Assembly (NCBI GenBank): GCA_002343425.1
Contig: DDSO01000143.1
Coordinates: 5,573 to 61,074, forward strand
Length of the DNA: 55,502 bases
Direction: 5' to 3'
Source: Brevundimonas sp. UBA2388
Lineage (GTDB): Bacteria; Pseudomonadota; Alphaproteobacteria; Caulobacterales; Caulobacteraceae
Shown here in pieces: positions 36,266 through 43,979 of the stretch (position 1 is its first letter; the number at the start of each line of letters is the position of its first letter). Position numbers and translations under genes: made by a program. A model generated the notes under the pieces. That model did not search any database. It saw only the letters and a program-made list of their open reading frames with translations, and was not told the DNA's origin.

Positions 36266-38040
36266 TCCCCTGTCCTCGCCACGCCCTCGCGGCGGTCATC
36301 GGCGCCGCCGTCCCAGGCCCAGCCGTCCGGGCCCTGACGCCAGATTCCGCCGTGCAGGCCCGAGGTTTCGCTGTCGTTGGGGCGCAGGGTCACGCCGCGC
36401 GCCGCCAGCCCCTCGCGCAAGGCGTCGGAGAATCGCTCCGTATCCGCGCCGACAGAGGTCCCCCGCGCGACCAGGTTGGGCAGGTTGAACGCCGTCTGGA
36501 CCGGCAGGCCCCAGTCCAGCACCGCGATCAGGGCCCGGGCGTTATAGGCCAGGATCGACGGGCCGCCCGGCGATCCCAGGGCGCCGACCAGCCGCCCCTC
36601 GCGGTCGAGGATGAGAATGGGTGACATCGACGATCGCGGTCGCTTGCCCGCCGCCACGGCATTGGCCGCGGGCGCGCCGTCGGCCCGCAGCGGCGCAAAC
36701 GAGAAGTCGGTCAGCTCATTGTTGAGGAAGAAACCAGCCGCCATCCGGCCCGAGCCGAACACGCTCTCGATCGTGGTGGTCATGCTGACCGCGTTGCCCT
36801 CGGCATCGACGATGACGAAATGCGACGTCCCCGCCGGCTCGTTGGTCGCGTCGGGCCCGACCAGCACGCCCCCGGGCGGCGTCCCCGCCTCGGCCGGCCC
36901 CGTCAGGCCCTGCGCCAGGGCCGCGCGCGAGGCCGTATAGCCCGGGTCCAGCAGCCCTTGCACCGGAACGCCCACGAAGCCCGGATCGGCCACATAGCGG
37001 TCGCGGTCGGCGTACATCAGCCGCTGAAGCCGGGCGAAGGCGGTCCAGGCCTCGGCGCTGTCCGGACCGAGGGTGATGTCCGGCGTCGCCTCGGCCATGG
37101 CCAGGAGCTGCAGCACAGCCACGCCGCTGGACGGCGGCGGCGGCACGCAGATCACATAGATCCGGTAGGGCCGGCACAGGGCGCCCCGCTCGATCGGCTC
37201 ATAGGCGGCGATGTCCTGTGCCGTCAGCGAGCCGGGCCGCGGCTCCTCAGCCACCGTGGCGGCGATCTCGCGCGCGATCCGGCCGTGGTAGAAGACCTCG
37301 GCCCCGCCCGCAGCCAGTTCGGCCACCGTCCGCGCGTAGTCGGGGTTCCGCAGCACGTCGCCGGCGACATAGCGTTCACCGTCCGGTTTCGTGAAATAGG
37401 CGTTGGCCCAGCGCGTGCGCGCCTGCCCCCGCGTCGCGGCGATGAAGCCGGCGAGCCGCGGACTCACCACAAAGCCGTCGCGCGCCAGCCGCTCGGCGTC
37501 TCCAAACAGGGTGCTCCACGGCAGCCGGCCGTGGGCCTGCTGCGCCAGGGCCAGCATGGCGACGGCCCCGGGTGCGCCGGTCGACCGGCCGCTGAGCACG
37601 GCTTCGCCGAACCCCAGGGGCCGGCCGTTTTCATGGAAGAGTTCGGGTGTCGCCGCCGTCGGCGCGGTCTCGCGCCCGTCATAGCTGGTGACCTCGCCCG
37701 TGCGGGCGTCGAACGCCATCATGAAGGCCCCGCCGCCGAGTCCCGAGGACTGCGGTTCGACCAGACCGAGCACGGCCTGCACGGCGACCGCCGCATCGAC
37801 CGCTGAACCGCCCTCGCGCAGGATCTTCAGCCCGGCCTCGACCGCCAGCGGATTGGCCGCCGCCACAAAGGGCCCGCGGGCCTGGGGAGTCTGGACCGCG
37901 GCGGGGGCAGGAGAGGCTTCAAGCCCGGACGCCGAAGGGGCCCCGGGCATTCCGCCCGCGCACCCCGCCAGCGCCAGCGTCGCCGCGACGACGACGGCGG
38001 CCGTGACGGCGCGCAGGGGCCGGGGCGGGAAGGCGATCAT
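36262..38040 (-). CDS. ggt: Gamma-glutamyltransferase, predicted lipoprotein
   Basis: 592 residues from ATG 38040 (MIAFPPRPLRAV). The signal sequence ends in a lipobox LAGC. The protein is made as a precursor that self-cleaves before the catalytic threonine in GTSHFVIVDAEGNAVSMT. The large subunit has EGGSAVDAAVAVQAVLGLVEPQSSGLGGG. The small subunit has FGSGRMAAGFFLNNELTDF and RPRSSMSPILIL. It hydrolyses or transpeptidates glutathione and gamma-glutamyl peptides in the periplasm. A promoter-like region and a tRNA gene lie upstream. Confidence 0.94.
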   Translation of the reverse strand: MIAFPPRPLRAVTAAVVVAATLALAGCAGGMPGAPSASGLEASPAPAAVQTPQARGPFVAAANPLAVEAGLKILREGGSAVDAAVAVQAVLGLVEPQSSGLGGGAFMMAFDARTGEVTSYDGRETAPTAATPELFHENGRPLGFGEAVLSGRSTGAPGAVAMLALAQQAHGRLPWSTLFGDAERLARDGFVVSPRLAGFIAATRGQARTRWANAYFTKPDGERYVAGDVLRNPDYARTVAELAAGGAEVFYHGRIAREIAATVAEEPRPGSLTAQDIAAYEPIERGALCRPYRIYVICVPPPPSSGVAVLQLLAMAEATPDITLGPDSAEAWTAFARLQRLMYADRDRYVADPGFVGVPVQGLLDPGYTASRAALAQGLTGPAEAGTPPGGVLVGPDATNEPAGTSHFVIVDAEGNAVSMTTTIESVFGSGRMAAGFFLNNELTDFSFAPLRADGAPAANAVAAGKRPRSSMSPILILDREGRLVGALGSPGGPSILAYNARALIAVLDWGLPVQTAFNLPNLVARGTSVGADTERFSDALREGLAARGVTLRPNDSETSGLHGGIWRQGPDGWAWDGGADDRREGVARTGE

Positions 38041-38173
38041 GGCGGACTCACTCGAAGGCGAAAGCGGGAAGGCCCGCCACCTTGGCCCGCCGTCCGCGCG
38101 AACGAAACCCCCCGTCCCTCCACGCCTTCCATGCACGACCGGAGAGGATCACCGAAAACCCGCCGCACAGCCC

Positions 38174-38202
38174 TTGCCCCCCGCCCCGGCCTCCGCTAGA
38201 TA
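38174..38202 (+). promoter_or_regulatory. Promoter of tRNA-Arg
   Basis: TTGCCC (38174-38179), a 17-bp spacer, then TAGATA (38197-38202). Both are near-consensus sigma70 hexamers, with the tRNA beginning 27 bp after the -10. Confidence 0.65.
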
Positions 38203-38228
38203 CCCGCCCTCGCCGTTCGCGGCCAAGC

Positions 38229-38305
38229 GCGCCCGTAGCTCAGCTGGATAGAGCATCAGACTACGAATCTGAGGGTCGGACGTTCGAATCGTTCCGGGCG
38301 CGCCA
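38229..38305 (+). tRNA. tRNA-Arg (anticodon ACG)
   Basis: A 77-nt cloverleaf. The acceptor stem GCGCCCG pairs with CGGGCGC, followed by discriminator G and an encoded CCA. The D arm is GCTCAGCTGGATAGAGC. The anticodon loop CTACGAA sits in a TCAGA/TCTGA stem and gives ACG (Arg, CGN codons). The T arm is GTTCGAATC. A T-run (38306-38311) follows as terminator. It is the likely insertion point of the downstream integrase island. Confidence 0.97.
38283..38305 (+). other. Candidate attachment site core (attL) in the tRNA 3' end
   Basis: The tRNA-Arg 3' segment from the T loop to CCA lies 86 bp upstream of a tyrosine integrase that reads away from it, as at integrated islands. Islands that use tRNA genes keep the 3' end intact. 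The second copy (attR) is not found in the window, so the island must run beyond the right edge. Confidence 0.6.
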
Positions 38306-38390
38306 TTTTTTCAAGGGTTTAGCCGTTTCGGCGACTCTTGATATTGGCTTACACACCACTTACACATTGGGACTCACTCACGCCTGACGG

Positions 38391-39533
38391 ATGGCGATCA
38401 TGAGTTCCTCGACGGCCAAACACACCTTGATGGGCGGCAAGCTCCATGTGTACCGCCGCGAAAACAGCGGCCTGTGGCAGTGCTCGACCTATCTCGCGGG
38501 CAAAAATCATCGGATCTCGACGAAGACCGACAGCCTCGCGCACGCGAAGGACTTCGCCCAGGACTGGTATCTGGAGCTTCACGGCAAGCACCGACGGGGT
38601 GAAGTGAAGGCGGAGAAGACGTTCAAAACCGCCGCAGCGGCCTTTGAGCGAGAGTACGAAATCATCACAGACGGCGAGCGCAGCCCCGCCTATGTTCGCG
38701 GCCACAAGGACAGGATCAGACTGCATCTGAACCCGTTTTTTGGGTCTCACGGTCTCTCCGAGATCACACCCGGTCTCGTTCAGGAGTACCGCATCCATCG
38801 TCGCCAGAGCGCCCGGCCGCCGGCGCGGACGACCCTTCATCACGAGCTGGTCACACTGCGCCAGGTGCTGAAGACCGCGATCCGCCATGGATGGCTGGCG
38901 CATCTGCCGGACCTGACCCCGCCGTACAACACCTCCGGCAAGATCAGCCATCGCGCGTGGTTTTCGCCCGAGGAGTACAAGACGCTCTACACGGCGACAC
39001 GCGCTCGCGCGAACGATCCAAAAAACCATCGCCGAAAGGCCTCCGAGCACTTGCACGACTACGTGCTCTTCATGGCCAACACTGGATTGCGTCCAGACGA
39101 GGCGGCGCGGCTGGAATACCGCGACGTCACGATCGTGGACGATACCGATAGCGGTGAAAGCATTCTGGAGATTGCAGCGCGCGGAAAGCGCGGCGTCGGC
39201 TACTGCAAATCAACCCGGGGCGCGGTGCGGCCCTTTGAGCGCTTAAAGGCGCGTGCGAAGCCCGAGCCGACGGATCGGCTATTCCCCAACCGGCAAACTT
39301 CCCTGTTCAACACCGTCCTCAAGAGCGCGGGACTGAAGGAAGACCGGGAGGGCAATCGGCGTACAGCCTACAGCCTTCGTCACACCTACATCTGCATGCG
39401 ACTGCTGGAAGGTGCAGACATCTACCAAGTGGCGAAAAACTGCCGGACGAGCGTGGAGATGATCGAGAAATTTTATGCAGCGCATATCAAGACCAGCCTG
39501 AATGCGGCCGCGATCAATGTAAGGCGCGCCTAG
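38391..39533 (+). CDS. int: Tyrosine recombinase / integrase of the genomic island
   Basis: 380 residues. The N-terminal arm- and core-binding regions span about residues 60-190 (FEREYEIITDGERSPAYV). The catalytic domain holds Arg in ANTGLRPDEAARL, a Lys region in EIAARGKRGVGYCK, the Arg-His pair in YSLRHTYICMRL (the first His of the HxxR motif is Tyr here) and the nucleophilic Tyr in MIEKFYAAHIK. It integrates or excises the element at tRNA-Arg. ATG 38400 is an alternative start. Confidence 0.93.
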   Translation: MAIMSSSTAKHTLMGGKLHVYRRENSGLWQCSTYLAGKNHRISTKTDSLAHAKDFAQDWYLELHGKHRRGEVKAEKTFKTAAAAFEREYEIITDGERSPAYVRGHKDRIRLHLNPFFGSHGLSEITPGLVQEYRIHRRQSARPPARTTLHHELVTLRQVLKTAIRHGWLAHLPDLTPPYNTSGKISHRAWFSPEEYKTLYTATRARANDPKNHRRKASEHLHDYVLFMANTGLRPDEAARLEYRDVTIVDDTDSGESILEIAARGKRGVGYCKSTRGAVRPFERLKARAKPEPTDRLFPNRQTSLFNTVLKSAGLKEDREGNRRTAYSLRHTYICMRLLEGADIYQVAKNCRTSVEMIEKFYAAHIKTSLNAAAINVRRA

Positions 39534-39566
39534 GCTAGGTGATACCCGTTCAATCGCCGGAACGAG

Positions 39567-39665
39567 GATCCTTCCGACAGTCCGGCTGGTAAAGGACGGC
39601 GCTGTGCGCCGCCGCGAGGCGGTCGCCCGAGGGCGATCCTTGACCAGTCGTCCTGTCCGAAAGTC
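39567..39665. repeat. Imperfect inverted repeat between int and the RuvC-fold gene
   Basis: The left arm (about 39567-39597, CCGACAGTCCGGCTGGTAAA) is complementary to the right arm (about 39637-39665, TTGACCAGTCGTCCTGTCCG), apart from a few mismatches. The interior is GC-rich with nested hairpins (GGCG/CGCC). It lies between two convergent genes and could terminate both. Confidence 0.5.
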
Positions 39666-39679
39666 GGGCCTGCAAGCGA

Positions 39680-40237
39680 TCAAGGCTGAGACTGATCGGG
39701 GTGCGAAGGATGGTCAGGCGACAGCGTGTCAAAGAGGGAGGATGCGCCGAGGCGATAGTGCGTGAGAACAAGCGCAGCGGCCGAGAACAGGGCCATGCGC
39801 GCGTCCTCGGCCTGCCATGGCTTTCGGCGCTTCGGGAGCCGGTGGCGGAACACATCGACGTGGCGGACCACGGCCCGTGCGATCTCATCGCGCGTTTGCG
39901 CGCCGACATCGAGAAAGCAGGCAGCAATGTCCGCGCGGGTGTAGATGGCGACCTCCGCCCCTCGATCGGCGGCGAGAGCCGAGACGGCCCGGCTCAGTCG
40001 TATCAGCCTGTCAGCGCGCCTTGCGCTCGGCCGCTCAAAGGCTTCGAGCACCAGTGTCTCTGGCGACAGGCGTTCGAGCAGGGCTTCGATCTTCGCCAGG
40101 CAGACGGCGCTCTTGTTGCGGCGGGCGCAAGCCAAGCCCCAATCGAACACTGCGAACGGCCCGGTGAATGCAACCCAGCCAAACCCTTTGCGGTCTGGAT
40201 AGATCGCGAGGGTGATGTGCTGCGGACGCTCCATCAT
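39680..40237 (-). CDS. RuvC-fold nuclease-like protein lacking the first catalytic aspartate
   Basis: 185 residues. The fold of RuvC/RNase H resolvases is recognisable: first strand LAIYPDRKGFGWVAF, second acidic residue in LVLEAFERPSARRADR, and a C-terminal ARMALFSAAALVLTHY helix preceded by ED. In RuvC the first strand reads GIDPG; here Tyr replaces Asp. It may be a diverged or inactive resolvase, or a DNA-binding partner. Its start overlaps the stop of the XRE gene by 4 bp (ATGA), so the two are coupled. No further function can be assigned. Confidence 0.6.
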   Translation of the reverse strand: MMERPQHITLAIYPDRKGFGWVAFTGPFAVFDWGLACARRNKSAVCLAKIEALLERLSPETLVLEAFERPSARRADRLIRLSRAVSALAADRGAEVAIYTRADIAACFLDVGAQTRDEIARAVVRHVDVFRHRLPKRRKPWQAEDARMALFSAAALVLTHYRLGASSLFDTLSPDHPSHPDQSQP

Positions 40238-40575
40238 GCAGAGCGGCGGTTACTCCCGGCGCGGTGCGCCATCGCCGTGAGGAGCCTGCGTTTGGTCTGA
40301 GTGGCATAGTCCTGGCGCTCGCCAAGCGAACGATCCAGCTTCGCCGCGTTCGCCATGACGGCGTCTTCGACGCTTCCATAGAGACCCGGAAACAGCGCGC
40401 GGGGGGAGTGACCAAAGACGACTTGCAGACGAAATGCCAGCGTGGCGTCAGGGATGGACTCGCCTCCTTCGAGACGAGAGACAATGCTTTGGGAAGTTCC
40501 CAAGAGGAGGGCGAGCTCCGACTGAGAGAGCGCCCAGCGCCGACGGGTCCGGCGCACGTAGGTGAGGTGCGGCAT
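40234..40575 (-). CDS. XRE-family HTH regulator
   Basis: 113 residues. A Cro/C1-type HTH (about 8-60) reads RRWALSQSELALLLGTSQSIVSRLEGG and ends in PDATLAFRLQVVFG. The C-terminal part is helical and basic and could form a dimer interface. It is the first gene of a two-gene unit with the RuvC-fold protein and probably regulates this unit or an island gene. Confidence 0.85.
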   Translation of the reverse strand: MPHLTYVRRTRRRWALSQSELALLLGTSQSIVSRLEGGESIPDATLAFRLQVVFGHSPRALFPGLYGSVEDAVMANAAKLDRSLGERQDYATQTKRRLLTAMAHRAGSNRRSA

Positions 40576-40654
40576 AGCGGGACGGGTTAGGTGCGATCTA
40601 AGGGGTCGCTGTTTCCATAGTCGCGCGAGACGGGAGGTTATTCACGGGGGCAAT

Positions 40655-42001
40655 TTATGCGCCCTGTGCATACGAGCGCGCTTCGCGCGCAAATCCAACC
40701 GCTGTGACGTCGCCGACATCTGTTGCGTGAGCGACACCGAAGCGAGCCGCGAGCGTAGTGATCGCTCTCGTCTCGCTTCTCGGCACCACATACACGCCGC
40801 GCAGGCGTTGGGTGCGCAAGCGCAGCTTCGTGCGGATGAACCATCCCGCCCACTTGTTGCTCACCGGTCCCTCGCCTTCGGCCTGGCTTGCATTGAACCT
40901 CCGGGTGGCGTCCGCAATCGTCACGGGGTCGGAACTGGCTTCGAGTGCGCCTTGCAGGGCGCGGAGCATCGTGGCTTCGACAGAGGAGGCGCGCTCGTTG
41001 AGCACGCGCGCCTCTTCGCCCACGAGCTCGCTCGCAATCCGTTCGCGTACAGTTGGGTCGTCAATGATCGACAAAAGTGCAAGCGCGGTCTGGTTTCGCC
41101 GCGGCTCCACCCCTGAAACCAGCCGGGATGGATCAGGCCCGGCGGTGTATCTCGCGTGGAAACGCCACGCCAGAAGCCGGTTGCGCAGCGCGCGAGCTTC
41201 GTCATGCAAGGTCACGGGCAGGTGTATGGGAATGTCTGAACGGAGCGGCCTGTTGCCGGTTTCCTCGGTCAGGAATCGGCTTTCGAGCGCCTTGTCGGCG
41301 AAGCTCTGGCGCATCCCGAGGAGTTTGGGACCGAACACGCGGAAGGCGTGCGGGTTGAGCTCCCGATGGCGGTTGGACATGGTCCGAAGCACCGGAAGCC
41401 CCTTCACCGTCCCGTTGTTGAGGATCTTGGTGAGGTCCGCCGTCGCGTCGGAGAATCGGAGATCAGCCTCGTCCAGAACCAGCGTGCCGCCGATGGCGTC
41501 GAGCACATGGAAGATCGGCGAAACGGTGGACGCGCCCGAGGCGAAGAAGGGCTTGTAGCAGACGGACCCGACCGCCAGCAGCGCACGAGTCTTGCCCGTC
41601 CCATAGTCACCCCTGAATCTCAGGTAGCCGAGCTCGCTGAAGGCGTCATGCACCCACGTCAGCAGGACATAGTGGGCGGCGATCTCCTCAAACACCGGAG
41701 AGAGATCAACGTAGCGATGCAGGAAGGCTTGAACGTCCCGTACCAAGTCCCCCTTGTCCTCAAAGTCCCCGAGGCTTGCGGGCAGCAGGACGCAGCCGGT
41801 TGATAGGAGGTTGTTGCCGGGAGAATAGGCAACCAACCGCTCGCCGTTCTGGAGCGTGTGGCTCGCTTCGATGGACACGCGACCGTCTGGAGTTCGGATC
41901 GCCAGGGACGTTGAGGACTTCAGGACATCGTAGAGGGCTTCAACAAGCGTTCCGTCTTCGCAGACGCGCGAGACAATGGGCGTGGGCTTCGAGGTGGCCA
42001 T
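40655..42001 (-). CDS. P-loop ATPase, replication/primase-associated helicase-like
   Basis: 448 residues. Walker A is FRGDYGTGKTRALLAVG (about residue 130-146). Walker B is TLVLDEADLRF. FNNxR-type residues follow (LNNGTVKGLPVLR; FGPKLLGMR). The C-terminus has a winged-helix-like stretch (ADATRRFNAS ... KLRLRTQRLRG). Similar ATPases occur as the helicase partner of primases in phage and plasmid islands, where DUF927/DUF3631-type proteins are common. No primase domain is present. It lies between XRE/RuvC and the serine recombinase, all on the island. Confidence 0.65.
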   Translation of the reverse strand: MATSKPTPIVSRVCEDGTLVEALYDVLKSSTSLAIRTPDGRVSIEASHTLQNGERLVAYSPGNNLLSTGCVLLPASLGDFEDKGDLVRDVQAFLHRYVDLSPVFEEIAAHYVLLTWVHDAFSELGYLRFRGDYGTGKTRALLAVGSVCYKPFFASGASTVSPIFHVLDAIGGTLVLDEADLRFSDATADLTKILNNGTVKGLPVLRTMSNRHRELNPHAFRVFGPKLLGMRQSFADKALESRFLTEETGNRPLRSDIPIHLPVTLHDEARALRNRLLAWRFHARYTAGPDPSRLVSGVEPRRNQTALALLSIIDDPTVRERIASELVGEEARVLNERASSVEATMLRALQGALEASSDPVTIADATRRFNASQAEGEGPVSNKWAGWFIRTKLRLRTQRLRGVYVVPRSETRAITTLAARFGVAHATDVGDVTAVGFAREARSYAQGA

Positions 42002-42109
42002 GATGCCAGTCTGAGTCCTGGCCCCCCCGCCGCCGAAGAGGGCACTTCATGCTGGCGGCGCTGGAGGTCCCCCCTGTCCCGGAAGGCGCGCGGAGGGCAG
42101 GCTTTCCGG

Positions 42110-42313
42110 ATGGAAAGCGACCGCAAACCGGGTGATCTAATCCTCGATCGTTACCTGCCGAACGCCACATCAGAGGCACGCGAGGAGGCGCGAGACGCGC
42201 TACGCAAGCACGCCCTTTTGCTCCTCGGCTGGGGCGAGCGAGCACTGTTTGAACGAGCCGCCAATTCGCCAGAATCCGCCGGGCGCCGTAAAATCGATGA
42301 ACCGTCCCTATGA
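42110..42313 (+). CDS. Small island protein coupled to the serine recombinase
   Basis: 67 residues. Charged and helical (DLILDRYLPNATSEAREEAR). Its stop overlaps the recombinase start by 4 bp (ATGA), which supports translation. Small ORFs of this type (LDRYMP...EERE...) often precede serine recombinases in proteobacterial islands and may be accessory factors. No strong ribosome site is seen (GGAGGG lies 16 bp upstream). Confidence 0.6.
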   Translation: MESDRKPGDLILDRYLPNATSEAREEARDALRKHALLLLGWGERALFERAANSPESAGRRKIDEPSL

Positions 42314-43878
42314 AGGCATACTTCGCCTACACCCGCGTCTCGACAGTGAAGCAGGGCGAGCGCGGTTCATCACTTCAGGAGCAGAAAAGCGCCATCGAGG
42401 CGTATGCCTCTCGGCACGGCCTTCTCATTGCGGACTGGTTCGAGGAGATGGAGACCGCCGCCAAGATCGGACGGCGCATGTTCAACCGGATGCTCGCTGA
42501 GCTTGGCAAGGGCCAAGTCGCCGGGGTCATCATCCACAAGATCGACCGCAGCGCCCGCAATCTCAAAGACTGGGCGCACCTGGGCGAGCTGATCGACCAA
42601 GGCATAGAGGTCCATTTCGCCCACGAAAGCATAGACCTTGCCTCTCGCGGAGGACGGCTTTCAGCAGACATCCAAGCGGTTGTCTCGGCTGACTACATCC
42701 GGAACCTCAAACAGGAGGTCCGAAAGGGCTTCTATGGACGCCTCAAACAGGGATTCTACCCCCTCCCAGCCCCGGCCGGCTACCTCGACCGGGGAAAGGC
42801 CAAGGCCAAGGAAATCTGCCCGCTGAGGGGGCCGCTCGTTCGAGAGGCGTTCGAGCGCTACAGCACGGGGCGCTACACGCTCGACACCCTGCGCGCCGAA
42901 ATGCACGCGCGCGGCCTCGTCGGACGGACCGGACGCGGGTTCTCCAAGAACGGCATCTCGTGGATACTCCGCAACCCCTTCTACATGGGCATCATTCGCA
43001 TCGCGCGAACCGGCGAGACGTTTGAGGGCATCCATCAGCCACTTGTAACCAAAGCATTGTTCGAGCGAGTCCAAGGCATCCTGTCGGGACGACTGAGCGA
43101 AGCGGTGGAGCGCCATGATTTTGTGTTCCGCCGGCTGATCCGCTGCGACGGTTGCCGTCGGTCGCTCGTCGGCGAACGCCAGAAGGGCCACGTCTACTAT
43201 CGTTGCCATATGCCCACCTGTCGCGGCACCTCACTCCGCGAAACGGATATCGAGCAGAGTGTCAGGGAGCTTCTGGCATTGCTGGCGTTCGATGAGGCTG
43301 AACTAAAGGAGCTGCGCGACCTGGCTGCCGATGCAATGGCCTCTGAGGTCGATGAGGCGGCGACGAGGCACGATCAGCTCCACATGGCCGTTGGCAGGTG
43401 CAACGACCGCCTTACGCGCCTTACAGACGCGTTCCTCGACGCCACGATAGACAAGGAGACATTCGAGCACCGGAAGGCGGCGCTGCTTGTCGAAAAGCGC
43501 GGTCTCCTCGACGCCTTGGAGAGCCCGAACACCAAGGGGCCAGCCTCCGACCTCCTCGAAAAGCTCGAACTGGGCCAAACGGCCTACCTTCGGTTCGCCT
43601 CTGGATTTGCGACGGAAAAGCGCGATGCAGTTCAGGAGGCGACCTCGAACCTTGTCGCACAAGGAAAAACGCTAGGCTTCGCCTTGCGATTTCCGTTCGA
43701 CGAGATCGCCAAATGGCGAATCTCTTACTGCGGTGGACCGTTCCGAGCCGAACCTCGAACCGGGGGCGCTTTATTTCTACCCAGCATACCGACTGCATCC
43801 TCCCCGGAGAGGGGCGGCGGCAGTCGGCTTTATGAATCGATTATCCGCCACGCACACAAGGCGCGCCCGTACTCTTGA
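42310..43878 (+). CDS. Large serine recombinase
   Basis: 522 residues. The catalytic resolvase domain (about 1-145) has the nucleophile S11 in AYTRVSTVKQGE and the KIDRSARNLKDW active-site region. A recombinase domain follows (about 160-265). A zinc ribbon is visible: CDGC (about 285) and CHMPTC (about 305). The C-terminus is a coiled coil (about 330-470). It can integrate or excise a second element. A related C-terminal fragment lies at 51,748. Confidence 0.93.
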   Translation: MKAYFAYTRVSTVKQGERGSSLQEQKSAIEAYASRHGLLIADWFEEMETAAKIGRRMFNRMLAELGKGQVAGVIIHKIDRSARNLKDWAHLGELIDQGIEVHFAHESIDLASRGGRLSADIQAVVSADYIRNLKQEVRKGFYGRLKQGFYPLPAPAGYLDRGKAKAKEICPLRGPLVREAFERYSTGRYTLDTLRAEMHARGLVGRTGRGFSKNGISWILRNPFYMGIIRIARTGETFEGIHQPLVTKALFERVQGILSGRLSEAVERHDFVFRRLIRCDGCRRSLVGERQKGHVYYRCHMPTCRGTSLRETDIEQSVRELLALLAFDEAELKELRDLAADAMASEVDEAATRHDQLHMAVGRCNDRLTRLTDAFLDATIDKETFEHRKAALLVEKRGLLDALESPNTKGPASDLLEKLELGQTAYLRFASGFATEKRDAVQEATSNLVAQGKTLGFALRFPFDEIAKWRISYCGGPFRAEPRTGGALFLPSIPTASSPERGGGSRLYESIIRHAHKARPYS

Positions 43879-43953
43879 GCGAAGATGCGCGACCATGATC
43901 CCGCGCGCGCATTATCTGCCTAAGCACAAACGCCAAGGACCACCATTCAGGTG

Positions 43954-43975
43954 TCCCGGCTCTTGTGAACCGGGA
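43954..43975. terminator. Hairpin between the serine recombinase and the KAP gene
   Basis: TCCCGG (43954-43959) pairs with CCGGGA (43970-43975) with a 10-nt loop. It lies 5 bp from the stop codon of the minus-strand KAP gene, between two convergent genes. Weak for a terminator, as no T-run follows on either strand. Confidence 0.35.
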
Positions 43976-43979
43976 GTAG

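Noticed and set aside
39567..39665. Integron attC-like site
   Set aside because: The hairpin is imperfect and long, but there is no integron integrase, cassette array or the conserved attC core, so it is listed only as an inverted repeat.
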